Positions 27,101 to 38,150 of a stretch of 64,000 nucleotides of DNA are shown piece after piece. Source of the stretch: Pseudomonas sp. GD03944 (GTDB lineage: Bacteria > Pseudomonadota > Gammaproteobacteria > Pseudomonadales > Pseudomonadaceae); assembly GCF_029839275.1 (NCBI RefSeq), contig NZ_JAOCAH010000008.1, positions 186,001 through 250,000 of the forward strand, in the 5' to 3' direction. How positions within the stretch are numbered: position 1 is the stretch's first letter; every line of letters starts with the position of its first letter. The translations under genes and the position numbers were made by a program. The notes beneath the pieces were generated by a model that worked only from the letters and a program-made list of their open reading frames with translations, did no database searches and was not told the origin of the DNA.

Positions 27101-27643
27101 ATGCAGAACCCACAGAACCTGATCTGGATCGACCTGGAAATGACCGGTCTGGACCCCGAGAAAGACGTCATCATCGAGATGGCCACCATCGTCACCGATA
27201 GTGACCTGAACATCCTGGCCGAAGGCCCGGTGATCGCGGTTCACCAGAGCGATGAACTGCTCGCGGGCATGGACGAGTGGAACACACGCACCCATGGCGA
27301 GAGCGGGCTGACCCAGCGCGTGCGCGAAAGCACCATCGACCAGGCCGCTGCCGAGGCGCAGACCATTGCCTTCCTGGAACAGTGGGTGCCGAAGGGCAAG
27401 TCGCCGATCTGCGGCAACAGCATCGGCCAGGACCGCCGCTTCCTCTATCGCTACATGCCGACCCTGGAAGCATACTTCCACTACCGCTACCTGGACGTCT
27501 CGACCCTGAAGATCCTCGCCGGCCTGTGGGCGCCCCAGGTCAAGGATGGGTTCCAGAAGCAGGGCACGCACCAGGCGCTGGACGACATCCGCGAATCCAT
27601 CGCCGAGCTGGCGTACTACCGCGAGCACTTCCTCAAGGTCTGA
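27101..27643 (+). CDS. orn: Oligoribonuclease Orn
   Basis: 3'-5' exoribonuclease that degrades the smallest RNAs, especially dinucleotides; in Pseudomonas it removes pGpG, the product of c-di-GMP breakdown. The 180-residue protein shows all DEDDh motifs: [14 protein letters not shown] (Exo I), [11 protein letters not shown] (Exo II) and [11 protein letters not shown] (Exo III, with His and Asp). Length is typical. The start is preceded by TTAGGAGTG. It is relevant to the c-di-GMP genes elsewhere in the window. Confidence 0.97.
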   Translation: MQNPQNLIWIDLEMTGLDPEKDVIIEMATIVTDSDLNILAEGPVIAVHQSDELLAGMDEWNTRTHGESGLTQRVRESTIDQAAAEAQTIAFLEQWVPKGKSPICGNSIGQDRRFLYRYMPTLEAYFHYRYLDVSTLKILAGLWAPQVKDGFQKQGTHQALDDIRESIAELAYYREHFLKV

Positions 27644-27654
27644 GGTGTTTCAAG

Positions 27655-27680
27655 GACACAGGGGCGCTCGCCCCTGTGTC
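27655..27680. terminator. Terminator hairpin between orn and queG
   Basis: GACACAGGGG and CCCCTGTGTC form a 10-base-pair stem with loop CGCTCG between two convergent genes. T tracts are poor, so strength is uncertain. Confidence 0.65.
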
Positions 27681-27689
27681 GTCTGCTGT

Positions 27690-28760
27690 TCATCCCCGAC
27701 GCTTTTCGTGCTGGGCCAGCGCCCATTCGACGTGCTCGCGCACCAGGTCGGACGGGTGGTCCCGCCGCGCCCGCAGGGCTTCCAGTACCGGAATGCTCGA
27801 CGGCGCATTGCCCAGGCCGACCGCCAGGTTGCGCAGCCAGCGTTCGTAACCGGCGCGCCGCAGTGGCGAACCCTCGGTGCGGCTGAGGAATTCGTCTTCG
27901 CTCCAGCCGAACAGCGTGGCCAGTTCGGCATTGTCCAACTGGTGACGGGGCTGGAAGTCGCTCTGTTCGGTGGGGCGGGCGAAGCGGTTCCACGGGCAGA
28001 CCATCTGGCAGTCGTCACAGCCGAACACCCGGTTGCCGATGGGCGCGCGCAGGTCTTCGGGGATCGAGCCCTTGAGCTCGATGGTCAGGTAGGAAATGCA
28101 GCGCCGCGCATCGAGCACATAGGGGCCGACGAAGGCGGCGGTGGGGCAGATGTCCATGCACGCCGTGCAGCGGCCGCAGTGTTCGGTGCCGTGGGCGGGG
28201 TCCACCGGCAGGGCCAGGTCGACGAACAGCTCACCGAGGAAGAAATAGCTGCCTGCCTTGCGGTTCAGCACCAGGGTGTTCTTGCCGATCCAGCCCAGGC
28301 CGGCCTGTTCGGCGATGGCCTTTTCCAGCACCGGCGCGCTGTCGACGAAGGCCCGGTAGCCGAAAGGGCCGATCTGCTGCTGGATGCGCTCGGCCAGTTG
28401 CTGCAGGCGCTTGCGGATCAGCTTGTGGTAGTCGCGGCCCAAGGCGTAGCGCGACACATAGGCCTTTTCCGGCTCGCCCAGGCGTTGCGCCATCTGGGTG
28501 TCGCCCGGCAGGTAATCCATGCGCAGCGACACCACGCTCAGGGTGCCCGGTACCAGTTCGTCAGGGTGGGAGCGCTTGCTGCCGTGGGCCGCCATGTAGT
28601 CCATTTCCCCCTGATAGCCGGCATCCAGCCAGCGCTGCAGGTGCGCTTCGTGCTCGCCCAGGACCACGCCGGTGATGCCGACCTGCTGGAAGCCCAGCTC
28701 ACGGCCCCAGTCCTTGATGGACTGGGCGAGGGCGTCGAGGTCGAGGGAGGTGCTGCTCAT
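27690..28760 (-). CDS. queG: Epoxyqueuosine reductase QueG
   Basis: Reduces epoxyqueuosine to queuosine in tRNA wobble position 34, using cobalamin and two [4Fe-4S] clusters. The 356-residue protein has two ferredoxin-like cysteine clusters: HCGRCTACMDICP (about residues 192-204) and VFGCDDCQMVCPWN (about 245-258). A DUF1730-type N-terminal domain binds cobalamin, and a HEAT-like repeat region ends the protein. It diverges from nnrD with a 60-base gap; the same pair (queG, yjeF) is divergent in E. coli. Confidence 0.95.
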   Translation of the reverse strand: MSSTSLDLDALAQSIKDWGRELGFQQVGITGVVLGEHEAHLQRWLDAGYQGEMDYMAAHGSKRSHPDELVPGTLSVVSLRMDYLPGDTQMAQRLGEPEKAYVSRYALGRDYHKLIRKRLQQLAERIQQQIGPFGYRAFVDSAPVLEKAIAEQAGLGWIGKNTLVLNRKAGSYFFLGELFVDLALPVDPAHGTEHCGRCTACMDICPTAAFVGPYVLDARRCISYLTIELKGSIPEDLRAPIGNRVFGCDDCQMVCPWNRFARPTEQSDFQPRHQLDNAELATLFGWSEDEFLSRTEGSPLRRAGYERWLRNLAVGLGNAPSSIPVLEALRARRDHPSDLVREHVEWALAQHEKRRG

Positions 28761-28790
28761 ACGGAAACGGTTAACCGGGGCTCAGGTGCG

Positions 28791-28796
28791 TATAAT
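28791..28796 (+). promoter_or_regulatory. Perfect -10 box upstream of nnrD
   Basis: TATAAT at 28791-28796 matches the sigma-70 -10 consensus exactly. A -35 candidate is weak (CGGTTA, 28768-28773, 17 bases upstream). Transcription from here would give an 18-base leader to the ATG at 28821. Confidence 0.5.
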
Positions 28797-28820
28797 TCTG
28801 CCAGACATCGGAGCCCACGC

Positions 28821-30311
28821 ATGCCGCATTCGCCTGACAATCTTCCCCTTGCCCTCTACAGCGCCGACCAGGTGCGTGCGCTGGACGCCCGCCTGATCGC
28901 GAGGGGTACGCCGGGATTCGAGCTGATGACCCGTGCCGCCCATGCCATCTGGCGCGTGCTGCGCCGTCGCTGGCCCGACGTGGAGCGGCTCACGGTACTG
29001 GCCGGGCGTGGCAACAACGCCGGTGATGGTTACCTGGTGGCTGCGCTGGCCCTGAAAGCAGGCTGGCAGGTTCAGGTGCTGGCCGTGGGCGACAGTGCTG
29101 CTCCGAGCGGCGATGCCCGGCGGGCGTATGACGAAGCCGTGGCAGCTGGCGTGCCGATACGGCCCTGGAGCGAGTGTGCGGCGCTGGATGGAGTCGTGCT
29201 GGATGCCCTGTTGGGTACTGGCATCCGAGGCATGGTGCGTGAGCCGTATGCCCAGGCGATCCGCAGTGTGAACGCCAGCGGTCTGCCGGTTCTGGCGGTG
29301 GATATCCCGTCGGGGCTGTGCAGCGACACTGGGCAGGTCCTGGGTGTGGCTGTGCGGGCGCAGCAGACGGTGACGCTGATCGGCCTCAAGATCGGGTTGT
29401 TCACCGGCGTGGCGCCTGAATGGGTCGGCGCACTGGCGTTCGACGACCTCCAGGCGGAGCCGGGACCGGTGGCCGAGCAGGCCTGGACGGCACAGCGTCT
29501 GTCGAGCGACAGCGTGCCCCGTCTGCCGTTACGACCGTTTTCCGTGCACAAGGGTCAGCTGGGGCATGTGCTGGTGGTGGGCGGTGATCATGGATTTGGC
29601 GGCGCGACCTTGCTGTCCGCCCAGAGCGCCTTGCGCAGCGGGGCTGGCCTGGTATCCCTGGCTACTCGAGGCGAAAACCTGGCCGCGGCCCAGGCGCGGT
29701 TGCCGGAAGTGATGAGCGTAGCGGTGGCTTCCGCCAATCAGTTGCTGCACCTGGGCAAGGCGGCATCGGTCTGGGTGGTGGGGCCAGGGCTGGGGCAGGC
29801 CGCCTGGGGGCGCAGCCTGTGGTCGGCCGCGCTGTCCAGCACGGCGGCTCAGGTCTGGGATGCCGATGCGTTGAATCTGCTGGCAGACCAGGCCGTCAGC
29901 GTGCCGGCCGGGACGGTACTCACGCCGCATCCCGGTGAGGCCGCGCGCTTGCTGGGGATGTCCACGGCCGAGGTCCAGGCCGATCGCCCGGCGGCCGCAC
30001 GGGCGCTGGCCCGGCGCTACCAGGCGGTGTGCGTGCTGAAGGGCGCGGGCACGCTGGTGGCCGACCCGGAGGGTTCGCTGTGGCTGTGTGACCGCGGGCA
30101 TCCGGCGATGGCCGGCGCGGGGCTGGGGGATGTCCTGGCGGGGCTGATCGGTGCGTTGCGTGCCCAGGGACTGTCCGCCCGTGCGGCGGCCTGCCTGGGT
30201 GTCTGGGTGCATGCCGTGGCAGGCGAGCGGCAGGCCGAATTGGGGTGTGGGGTGGCCGCCAGCGACTTGTGCGCGTCTATCCGTCAGGTATTGCAGGAGC
30301 AGGTCGAGTGA
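28821..30311 (+). CDS. nnrD: Bifunctional NAD(P)HX epimerase/dehydratase
   Basis: Repairs hydrated nicotinamide cofactors: the N-terminal YjeF_N domain epimerises R-NAD(P)HX and the C-terminal domain dehydrates S-NAD(P)HX using ADP. The 496-residue fusion shows the epimerase loop AGRGNNAGDGYLVAALAL (about residues 60-77) and DALLGTGIRG. The dehydratase has VVGGDHGFGGATLL, TPHPGEAARLLG and AGAGLGDVLAGLIGAL near the C-terminus. The start at 28821 lies 24 bases after a perfect TATAAT box. Its stop overlaps the GTG start of tsaE. Confidence 0.94.
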   Translation: MPHSPDNLPLALYSADQVRALDARLIARGTPGFELMTRAAHAIWRVLRRRWPDVERLTVLAGRGNNAGDGYLVAALALKAGWQVQVLAVGDSAAPSGDARRAYDEAVAAGVPIRPWSECAALDGVVLDALLGTGIRGMVREPYAQAIRSVNASGLPVLAVDIPSGLCSDTGQVLGVAVRAQQTVTLIGLKIGLFTGVAPEWVGALAFDDLQAEPGPVAEQAWTAQRLSSDSVPRLPLRPFSVHKGQLGHVLVVGGDHGFGGATLLSAQSALRSGAGLVSLATRGENLAAAQARLPEVMSVAVASANQLLHLGKAASVWVVGPGLGQAAWGRSLWSAALSSTAAQVWDADALNLLADQAVSVPAGTVLTPHPGEAARLLGMSTAEVQADRPAAARALARRYQAVCVLKGAGTLVADPEGSLWLCDRGHPAMAGAGLGDVLAGLIGALRAQGLSARAAACLGVWVHAVAGERQAELGCGVAASDLCASIRQVLQEQVE

Positions 30312-30772
30312 CTGAAGTAGAACGTTTTGCCGCCGACGAAGACGCCATGCTGGTGCTGGGGGCGCAGATTGCCCAGGTCACTGCCGGTCGCGGGGTCATC
30401 TACCTGCACGGCGATCTCGGGGCCGGGAAAACCACCCTGTCGCGCGGGATCATTCGTGGCCTGGGGCACTCCGGCGCGGTGAAAAGCCCGACCTTCACCC
30501 TGGTCGAACCCTACGAAATCGGCACGGTACGCGCCTACCATTTCGATCTGTACCGCCTGGTCGATCCCGAGGAACTGGAATTTCTCGGCATCCGTGACTA
30601 CTTCGAAGGCGATGCCCTGTGCCTGGTCGAGTGGCCGCAGCGTGGCGCCGGTGTTTTGCCAAAGGCGGACATGGACATTACCATTAGCCCGCATAAAGCC
30701 GGGCGTTTGCTGCATATTCAGGCGCACACTGCTCGCGGCCAGGCATGGGCGGCTTCTCTGGCCACGGCTTGA
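30308..30772 (+). CDS. tsaE: tRNA threonylcarbamoyladenosine biosynthesis ATPase TsaE
   Basis: ATPase partner of TsaBD in making the t6A modification at A37 of ANN-decoding tRNAs. The 154-residue protein contains the Walker A motif GDLGAGKTTLSRG (about residues 31-43), the switch SPTFTLVEPY and a Walker B-like HFDLYRLVDPEELEFLG. Start is a GTG overlapping the nnrD stop (GTGA), implying translational coupling; the same gene order occurs in E. coli. Confidence 0.95.
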   Translation: MTEVERFAADEDAMLVLGAQIAQVTAGRGVIYLHGDLGAGKTTLSRGIIRGLGHSGAVKSPTFTLVEPYEIGTVRAYHFDLYRLVDPEELEFLGIRDYFEGDALCLVEWPQRGAGVLPKADMDITISPHKAGRLLHIQAHTARGQAWAASLATA

Positions 30773-30871
30773 GCGCGGCGACCGTTCGTGGCGATTGCCG
30801 AACGGCTGCGCCGTAGCGTCATCCGCAGCAGTTTTTCACGGCCTGCCGGCCATCGGAGCATGATCAGAACA

Positions 30872-32302
30872 ATGGGGTTGGCTATGCGCATAGGCGCACG
30901 TTTCATCGCAGCAGGCGTGATCATGGCGGTCTTCGCCGCCGAAGTATTTGCTGCTTCGGATGTACGTAGCGTGCGGCTGTGGCGGGCACCGGACAACACG
31001 CGCCTGGTCTTCGACCTGTCCGGTCCGGTGCAGCACAACGTGTTCACGCTCAGCGCCCCCAACCGGATCGTCATCGATGTCTCGGGTGCCAAGCTGACCA
31101 CCTCGCTGGACAAGCTGGCCCTCAGCAATACGCCGATCACTGGCGTTCGCTCCGCGCAGCGCACCCCGGAGGAGCTGCGGGTGGTCATCGACCTCTCGGC
31201 CACCGTGACGCCGAAGAGCTTCACGCTGGCCCCCAACCAGCAGTATGGCCATCGCCTGGTGGTCGACCTGTTCGACCAGGGCGCCGACACCGCCCCCAGC
31301 CTGCCAACCTCGCCGGCGACCAGTTCGCCTCCCGTGCCGGTGACCCCGACCCAGGCGCCTCCCAAGCTGACGCCGGTGCCCAACGGCAAGCGCGACATCG
31401 TGATCGCCATCGACGCCGGCCACGGTGGGGAAGACCCGGGTGCGCTGTCACCTGTCAAAGGGCAGTTCGAAAAGAACGTGACCCTGGCCATTTCCAAGGA
31501 GCTGCAGCGGCAGATCAATGCCGAGAAGGGCTTCCGTGGCGAACTGGTGCGCACGGGCGACTATTTCATTCCGCTGCGCAAACGCACCGAGATCGCCCGC
31601 AAGAAGGGCGCGGACCTGTTCGTCTCCATTCACGCCGACGCTGCGCCGCGGGCGGCGGCCTTCGGTGCCTCGGTCTATGCCTTGTCGGACCGCGGGGCCA
31701 CGTCGGAAACGGCGCGTTGGCTGGCGGATGCGGAAAACCAGTCGGACCTGATTGGCGGTGCGGGCAATGTGAGCCTGGACGACAAGGACCGGATGCTGGC
31801 GGGCGTGCTGCTGGACCTGTCGATGACGGCCTCGCTGTCTTCCAGCCTGAACGTGGGGCAGAAGGTGCTGAGCAACATGGGCAGCATCACCCCGCTGCAC
31901 AAGCGCCGCGTCGAGCAGGCGGGCTTCATGGTGCTGAAGTCGCCGGATATTCCGTCGATCCTCGTGGAAACCGGGTTTATCTCCAATCCGAACGAAGCGC
32001 GCAAGTTGCACACGTCCTCTCATCAGCAGGCGCTGTCGCGCGCCATCGTGACCGGCGTGAAGCAGTTCTTCCAGCAGAACCCACCGCCGGGCACCTACAT
32101 TGCCTGGCTGCGTGACAGCGGCAAGCTGCCCCAGGGGCCTCGTGAGCACGTGGTTACGTCCGGGGAAAGCCTGGCGCTGATCGCGCAGCGCTACCAGGTC
32201 AGCCTGGCGTCCCTGCGCAGTGCCAACTCCCTACGCTCCGACGTGATCAAGGTCGGCCAGACCCTCAAGGTTCCTGCGACCTCGCTGGCGGCTCAGCCAT
32301 GA
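30872..32302 (+). CDS. amiB: N-acetylmuramoyl-L-alanine amidase AmiB
   Basis: Periplasmic zinc amidase that splits septal peptidoglycan during daughter cell separation. The protein (476 residues from 30872) has a signal peptide ([22 protein letters not shown]), an AMIN domain (about 30-125), a Pro/Thr linker, an Amidase_3 domain starting [13 protein letters not shown] with the zinc-ligand VSIHADA and later VETGFISN, and a C-terminal LysM ([20 protein letters not shown]). Starts at 30860 and 30884 are also possible. The stop overlaps mutL by four bases (ATGA). Confidence 0.93.
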   Translation: MGLAMRIGARFIAAGVIMAVFAAEVFAASDVRSVRLWRAPDNTRLVFDLSGPVQHNVFTLSAPNRIVIDVSGAKLTTSLDKLALSNTPITGVRSAQRTPEELRVVIDLSATVTPKSFTLAPNQQYGHRLVVDLFDQGADTAPSLPTSPATSSPPVPVTPTQAPPKLTPVPNGKRDIVIAIDAGHGGEDPGALSPVKGQFEKNVTLAISKELQRQINAEKGFRGELVRTGDYFIPLRKRTEIARKKGADLFVSIHADAAPRAAAFGASVYALSDRGATSETARWLADAENQSDLIGGAGNVSLDDKDRMLAGVLLDLSMTASLSSSLNVGQKVLSNMGSITPLHKRRVEQAGFMVLKSPDIPSILVETGFISNPNEARKLHTSSHQQALSRAIVTGVKQFFQQNPPPGTYIAWLRDSGKLPQGPREHVVTSGESLALIAQRYQVSLASLRSANSLRSDVIKVGQTLKVPATSLAAQP

Positions 32303-34188
32303 GTGGCGCGGCGCGCATCCAGCTGCTCAGCCCGCGGCTGGCGAACCAGATTGCCGCCGGTGAGGTGGTCGAACGTCCTGCCTCGGTGATCAAGGAACTG
32401 CTGGAGAACAGCCTCGACTCCGGCGCCAAGCGCATCGATGTCGACGTCGAGCAGGGTGGCATCAAGCTGCTGCGCGTACGGGATGACGGCAGCGGCATTC
32501 CGCCGGATGACCTGCCCCTGGCCCTGGCGCGGCATGCCACGAGCAAGATTCGCGAGCTGGAAGACCTGGAACAGGTCATGAGCCTGGGTTTCCGCGGTGA
32601 AGCCCTGGCATCGATCAGCTCGGTGGCACGCTTGACCTTGACCTCGCGCACGGCCGATGCCGAGCAGGCCTGGCAGGTCGAGACCGAAGGGCGGGACATG
32701 CAGCCCCGGGTCCAGCCGGCGGCGCACCCGGTCGGCACCTCGGTGGAAGTGCGGGACCTGTTCTTCAACACCCCGGCCCGGCGCAAGTTTCTCAAGACCG
32801 AGAAAACCGAATTCGACCACCTACAGGAAGTCATCAAGCGCCTGGCGCTGGCGCGTTTCGACGTGGCCTTCCACCTGCGCCACAACGGCAAGACCATCCT
32901 GTCGCTGCACGAAGCGCCGGATGCCGCCAGCCGTGCGCGTCGTGTCGCCTCCGTCTGCGGCCCGGCGTTTCTCGAGCAGGCGCTGCCGATCGAGATCGAG
33001 CGCAACGGGTTGCACCTGTGGGGCTGGGTCGGTTTGCCGACATTCTCGCGCAGCCAGGCCGACCTGCAGTATTTCTACGTCAACGGCCGCATGGTGCGCG
33101 ACAAGCTGGTCGCCCACGCGGTGCGCCAGGCGTACCGCGACGTGCTGTTCAATGGCCGCCATCCGACCTTCGTGCTGTTTTTCGAGATCGACCCGTCGGT
33201 GGTCGACGTCAACGTGCACCCGACCAAACACGAAGTGCGCTTCCGTGACGGGCGCATGGTGCATGACTTCCTCTATGGCACCTTGCACCGTTCCCTCGGG
33301 GAAGTGAGGCCGGAGGACCAGTTGGCGGCGTCGGCTGCCGTCGGCGCCATGGTTCGGCCGACCGGTCCGGCCGCCGGTGAATTCGGTCCGCAGGGCGAGA
33401 TCGGCCTGTCGGCCAGTGTGCTCGAACGCTCGCCAAACGAGTCGGTATGGCGCTCCCCAGGGGCGGGCTACCAGGGGCAGTCGCGCTCCGAGAGCATGTT
33501 GCCCAGCGCGGAAGCCCAGGGCGCCTATCGCGAGTTCTTCGCCCCGCTGCCGACGGCTGCCGCCGGTGCGGTGGCGCCGAGCCTGCCCGAGGCGCAAGGT
33601 GATGTGCCGCCGCTGGGGTATGCGATCGCTCAGTTGAAGGGCGTGTACATCCTGGCCGAGAACGTTCAGGGCCTGGTGTTGGTGGACATGCACGCCGCCC
33701 ATGAACGCATCACCTACGAGCGCCTGAAGATCGCCATGGCCAACGAAGGCCTGCGCAGCCAGCCACTGCTGGTGCCGGAATCCATCGCCGTCAGCCAGCG
33801 TGAAGCCGATTGCGCCGAAGAGCACGGCACCTGGTTCCAGCGCCTGGGCTTCGAGTTGCAGCGCCTGGGCCCGGAAAGCCTGGCCATCCGACAGATCCCG
33901 GCGTTGCTCAAGCAGGCCGAGGCCACGCAACTGGTGCGCGATGTCCTGGCGGACCTGCTGGAGTACGGCACCAGTGACCGTATCCAGGCCCACCTCAACG
34001 AGCTGCTCGGCACCATGGCCTGCCACGGTGCGGTGCGGGCCAACCGGCGCCTGACCCTGCCGGAGATGAACGGCCTGCTGCGCGACATGGAGCACACCGA
34101 GCGCAGCGGCCAGTGCAACCATGGGCGTCCTACCTGGACGCAACTGGGTATGGATGACCTGGACAAGCTGTTCCTGCGCGGCCGCTGA
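32299..34188 (+). CDS. mutL: DNA mismatch repair protein MutL
   Basis: Couples MutS mismatch recognition to strand removal. The 629-residue protein has the GHKL ATPase domain ([39 protein letters not shown]), a Pro/Ser-rich linker (about 340-435) and a C-terminal dimerisation domain. The endonuclease motif D-M-H-A-x2-E-x4-E is present at about residues 463-474, as expected for Pseudomonas, which lacks MutH. It overlaps amiB by four bases and precedes miaA by 35. Confidence 0.97.
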   Translation: MSGAARIQLLSPRLANQIAAGEVVERPASVIKELLENSLDSGAKRIDVDVEQGGIKLLRVRDDGSGIPPDDLPLALARHATSKIRELEDLEQVMSLGFRGEALASISSVARLTLTSRTADAEQAWQVETEGRDMQPRVQPAAHPVGTSVEVRDLFFNTPARRKFLKTEKTEFDHLQEVIKRLALARFDVAFHLRHNGKTILSLHEAPDAASRARRVASVCGPAFLEQALPIEIERNGLHLWGWVGLPTFSRSQADLQYFYVNGRMVRDKLVAHAVRQAYRDVLFNGRHPTFVLFFEIDPSVVDVNVHPTKHEVRFRDGRMVHDFLYGTLHRSLGEVRPEDQLAASAAVGAMVRPTGPAAGEFGPQGEIGLSASVLERSPNESVWRSPGAGYQGQSRSESMLPSAEAQGAYREFFAPLPTAAAGAVAPSLPEAQGDVPPLGYAIAQLKGVYILAENVQGLVLVDMHAAHERITYERLKIAMANEGLRSQPLLVPESIAVSQREADCAEEHGTWFQRLGFELQRLGPESLAIRQIPALLKQAEATQLVRDVLADLLEYGTSDRIQAHLNELLGTMACHGAVRANRRLTLPEMNGLLRDMEHTERSGQCNHGRPTWTQLGMDDLDKLFLRGR

Positions 34189-34223
34189 GCAGCGGTCCGC
34201 CCGATAATAGAGACGATGTAACG

Positions 34224-35198
34224 ATGCCTGAGCGCCTGCCCCCGGCGATTTTCCTGATGGGCCCGACTGCTGCCGGGAAAACCGACCTGGCCCTGGAGCT
34301 GGCGCGGGTGTTGCCCTGCGAGCTGATCAGCGTCGACTCGGCGCTGATCTACCGGGACATGGACATCGGCACGGCCAAGCCGGACAAGGCGACGTTGGCG
34401 GCCTATCCCCATGCGCTGATCGATATCCGCGACCCGGCGCAGAGCTATTCCGCCGCCGAATTCCGCGCGGATGCACTGGCGCATATGGCCGAGATCACTG
34501 CCCGTGGCCGTATCCCACTGTTGGTGGGCGGCACGATGCTTTATTTCAAGGCGCTGCTCGAAGGCCTGGCCGACATGCCGAGTGCGGACCCGCAGGTCCG
34601 TGTCGATATCGAGGCGCGTGCCGCTCGCGAAGGGTGGGAGGCGCTGCACCGGGAGCTGGCCGCGATCGATCCGGAGTCTGCCGCGCGCATTCATCCCAAC
34701 GATCCGCAGCGGCTGACGCGGGCCCTGGAGGTTTATCACGTCAGTGGTTTGACGATGACCGCACACCGTCTGCGTCAGGCTGCACAAAATTCTGACGGCG
34801 GCACGCCTGGCACCGGGCAATTCCCCTATACTGTCGCTCAGTTGGCGATTGCGCCGGCGCAGCGTCAGGTGTTGCACGAACGGATTGCGCAACGATTTGC
34901 GATGATGTTGGAACAGGGCTTTGTCGAAGAGGTCGAACGCCTGCGACAGAGAAGTGACTTGCACGTGGGATTGCCGTCTATACGTGCGGTGGGTTATCGG
35001 CAAGTGTGGGATTACCTCGAGGGCAACCTCGACGCGCAAGCGATGCGCGAGCGCGGCATCATCGCCACCCGCCAGCTGGCCAAGCGTCAGTTCACCTGGT
35101 TGCGAAGTTGGTCCGATCTCCAGTGGTTCGATAGCCTTTCCTGCGACAATCTGCCACGCGCCTTGAAATACCTGGCATCGGTCTCCATATTGAACTGA
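34224..35198 (+). CDS. miaA: tRNA dimethylallyltransferase MiaA
   Basis: Adds the dimethylallyl group to A37 of tRNAs that read UNN codons, the first step of ms2i6A synthesis. The 324-residue protein has the P-loop [15 protein letters not shown] (about residues 13-27), [18 protein letters not shown], the catalytic [12 protein letters not shown] and [15 protein letters not shown]-terminal helix [14 protein letters not shown] is characteristic. It lies in the conserved mutL-miaA-hfq block; hfq probably has an extra promoter in its AT-rich upstream gap. Confidence 0.97.
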   Translation: MPERLPPAIFLMGPTAAGKTDLALELARVLPCELISVDSALIYRDMDIGTAKPDKATLAAYPHALIDIRDPAQSYSAAEFRADALAHMAEITARGRIPLLVGGTMLYFKALLEGLADMPSADPQVRVDIEARAAREGWEALHRELAAIDPESAARIHPNDPQRLTRALEVYHVSGLTMTAHRLRQAAQNSDGGTPGTGQFPYTVAQLAIAPAQRQVLHERIAQRFAMMLEQGFVEEVERLRQRSDLHVGLPSIRAVGYRQVWDYLEGNLDAQAMRERGIIATRQLAKRQFTWLRSWSDLQWFDSLSCDNLPRALKYLASVSILN

Positions 35199-35561
<363 letters not shown>

Positions 35562-35575
35562 TTTAGGGGGCTGCA

Positions 35576-36877
35576 TTGTTCTTCGAGCGCCATGAAGGGG
35601 GTGAACGGGCCATCCTGGTTCATCTGGAAGGCCAAGACTCCGAGGCGCGCGAAGATCCGCAAGAGTTTCAGGAACTGGCCCATTCGGCAGGGGCTGATAC
35701 TGTTGCCTTCCTCAGCGTTCCCGCCAACCGGCTGACTGCCAAGTACCTGATTGGCAGCGGCAAGGTTGAAGAGTTGCGTGACCAGGTCAAGTTTCATGAA
35801 GCCGACCTGGTCATCTTCAACCACATCCTCACCCCGAGCCAGGAGCGTAACCTCGAGCGCGTGTTCGAGTGCCGCGTTCTTGATCGTACGGGCCTGATTC
35901 TCGATATTTTCGCGCAGCGTGCCCGTACCCACGAGGGCAAGTTGCAGGTCGAGCTCGCCCAGCTGGAACACATGAGCACGCGCCTGGTGCGCGGCTGGAC
36001 TCACCTCGAACGGCAAAAGGGCGGTATCGGCCTGCGCGGACCGGGTGAAACCCAGCTGGAAACCGACCGGCGCCTGCTGCGTGTACGCATTCGCCAGATC
36101 AAACAGAAGCTCGACAAGGTGCGCAGCCAGCGCGAGCAGGCGCGGCGTGGCCGCAAGCGTGCGGATATTCCATCGGTATCCCTGGTGGGTTACACCAATG
36201 CTGGGAAGTCCACCCTGTTCAATGCCCTGACCACCTCCGAGGTCTACGCGGCCGACCAGTTGTTCGCCACCCTCGACCCTACGCTCCGGCGCCTCGAGCT
36301 GGATGACCTGGGGCCGATCGTGCTGGCCGACACCGTGGGTTTCATACGCCACCTGCCGCACAAGCTGGTCGAGGCCTTCCGGGCAACCCTGGAAGAGTCG
36401 AGCAACTCCGACCTGCTGCTGCACGTGATCGACGCCCATGAGCCCGAGCGCATGGCGCAGATCGAGCAGGTGCTGGCGGTGCTCGACGAGATCGGTGCGC
36501 AGGAATTGCCGATCCTCGAGGTGTATAACAAACTGGACCTCCTGGAAGGTGTCGATCCGCAGATTCAGCGGGACGCCGACGGCAAGCCGCAGCGTGTCTG
36601 GCTGTCGGCGCGCGATGGAAGGGGGCTGGAGCTGCTCGAACAGGCGGTGGCGGAGCTGTTGGGGGATGACCTGTTTGTCGGTACTCTGCAGCTGCCACAG
36701 CGTCTCGGTCGTTTGCGTGCGCAGTTCTTCTCGTTGGGGGCGGTGCAGAGCGAAGGGCATGCCGAAGATGGCAGCAGCCTGTTGTCGGTGCGCTTGCCGC
36801 GCGTCGAGTTGAACCGATTGGTGAGTCGCGAAGGTCTTATTCCGCTAGAGTTCCTCGAACAACACACTTTGCAATAA
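35576..36877 (+). CDS. hflX: GTPase HflX
   Basis: Ribosome-splitting GTPase that rescues stalled 70S ribosomes under stress. The 433-residue protein has an N-terminal nucleotide-binding domain, the conserved GGIGLRGPGETQLETDRR stretch, and a TRAFAC GTPase with GYTNAGKSTLFNAL (G1), DTVGFIRHLP (G3) and NKLDLL (G4). It starts at a TTG at 35576 with TTAGGGGG just upstream; ATGs further in would remove conserved residues. It follows hfq, as in E. coli. Confidence 0.96.
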   Translation: MFFERHEGGERAILVHLEGQDSEAREDPQEFQELAHSAGADTVAFLSVPANRLTAKYLIGSGKVEELRDQVKFHEADLVIFNHILTPSQERNLERVFECRVLDRTGLILDIFAQRARTHEGKLQVELAQLEHMSTRLVRGWTHLERQKGGIGLRGPGETQLETDRRLLRVRIRQIKQKLDKVRSQREQARRGRKRADIPSVSLVGYTNAGKSTLFNALTTSEVYAADQLFATLDPTLRRLELDDLGPIVLADTVGFIRHLPHKLVEAFRATLEESSNSDLLLHVIDAHEPERMAQIEQVLAVLDEIGAQELPILEVYNKLDLLEGVDPQIQRDADGKPQRVWLSARDGRGLELLEQAVAELLGDDLFVGTLQLPQRLGRLRAQFFSLGAVQSEGHAEDGSSLLSVRLPRVELNRLVSREGLIPLEFLEQHTLQ

Positions 36878-36974
36878 AGCCTGCAGCAGTGATTTTGCCG
36901 CTGGTAGCGGGCATTCGGTAGCATTGGTGGGCGTGCCGTGGGCGCGTCTTTGCTTTATCAGTATGGAGAGCGCT

Positions 36975-38150
36975 ATGGCTTGGAATGAGCCGGGTGGCAA
37001 CTCGAATAATCAGGATCCTTGGGGTGGACGCAAGGGTGGTGGTGGCGGTGGTGACCGCAAAGGGCCACCGGATCTCGATGAGGCCTTCCGCAAGCTGCAG
37101 GAGAGCCTGAACGGGCTTTTTGGCGGCAACAAGAAACGTGGCAGTGACGACGGTGGTTTCAGCAAGGGTGGCGGCTTCGGCCTGCTGTTCGCTGGTCTGG
37201 CCGTGCTCGCTGCCGTCTGGCTGTACAGCGCGATTTATGTAGTCGATGAGCAGGAGCAGGCCGTTGTCCTGCGTTTCGGCAAGTACTATGAAACCGTCGG
37301 TCCGGGCCTGAACATCTATTTCCCGCCGATCGATCGCAAGTACCAGGAAAACGTCACCCGCGAGCGTGCCTACAGCAAGCAGGGGCAGATGTTGACCGAA
37401 GACGAGAACATCATCGAAGTGCCGCTGACCGTTCAGTACAAGATCAGCAACCTGCAGGACTTCGTGCTGAACGTCGATCAGCCTGAAACCAGCCTGCAGC
37501 ACGCCACCGACAGTGCCGTTCGTCACGTGGTCGGTTCCACCGAGATGGACCAGGTGCTGACCGAGGGTCGTGAGCAGATGGCCAGCGAGGTCAAGGACCG
37601 CCTGCAGCGTTTCCTCGACACCTACCGCACCGGCATCGTCGTGACCCAGGTGAACCTGCAGAGCGCCGCGGCGCCGCGTGAGGTTCAGGAGGCGTTCGAT
37701 GACGTGATCCGCGCCCGTGAAGACGAGCAGCGTGAGAAGAACCAGGCTGAAACCTACGCCAACGGCGTAGTACCAGAAGCCCGTGGTCAGGCTCAGCGCC
37801 TGATCGAAGACGCCAGCGGTTACCGAGACGAAGTCGTCTCGCGCGCCCAGGGTGAGGCGGATCGCTTCACGGCGCTGGTTGCCGAGTACCGCAAGGCGCC
37901 TGAAGTGACGCGTGAGCGTCTGTACCTCGACACCATGCAGGAACTGATGAGCAACACCAGCAAGGTACTGGTCACTGGCGACAAGGGGCAGAACAACCTG
38001 CTGTACCTGCCGCTGGACAAGATGATCGAGAGCGGCCGTGGCTCGTCTTCCGTACCGGGCAGTGTTTCGAACAGTGCCGCCGGTGATCTCGGCGCGCGTA
38101 TCAGCAACGACATGCGGCAGCCGGAGCTGCGTACACGGGAGAGCCGCTGA
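36975..38150 (+). CDS. hflK: FtsH protease modulator HflK
   Basis: With HflC forms a large SPFH-family cage around the FtsH protease in the inner membrane. The 391-residue protein has a Gly-rich, basic cytoplasmic N-terminus (about 1-75), one membrane helix (about 74-95, GLLFAGLAVLAAVWLYSAIY), the SPFH domain (VDEQEQAVVLRFGKYYETVGPGLN onward) and a long helix rich in charged residues. The start at 36975 is preceded by GGAGAGCGCT; ATG at 36963 is an alternative. Its stop overlaps the hflC start by one base. Confidence 0.95.
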   Translation: MAWNEPGGNSNNQDPWGGRKGGGGGGDRKGPPDLDEAFRKLQESLNGLFGGNKKRGSDDGGFSKGGGFGLLFAGLAVLAAVWLYSAIYVVDEQEQAVVLRFGKYYETVGPGLNIYFPPIDRKYQENVTRERAYSKQGQMLTEDENIIEVPLTVQYKISNLQDFVLNVDQPETSLQHATDSAVRHVVGSTEMDQVLTEGREQMASEVKDRLQRFLDTYRTGIVVTQVNLQSAAAPREVQEAFDDVIRAREDEQREKNQAETYANGVVPEARGQAQRLIEDASGYRDEVVSRAQGEADRFTALVAEYRKAPEVTRERLYLDTMQELMSNTSKVLVTGDKGQNNLLYLPLDKMIESGRGSSSVPGSVSNSAAGDLGARISNDMRQPELRTRESR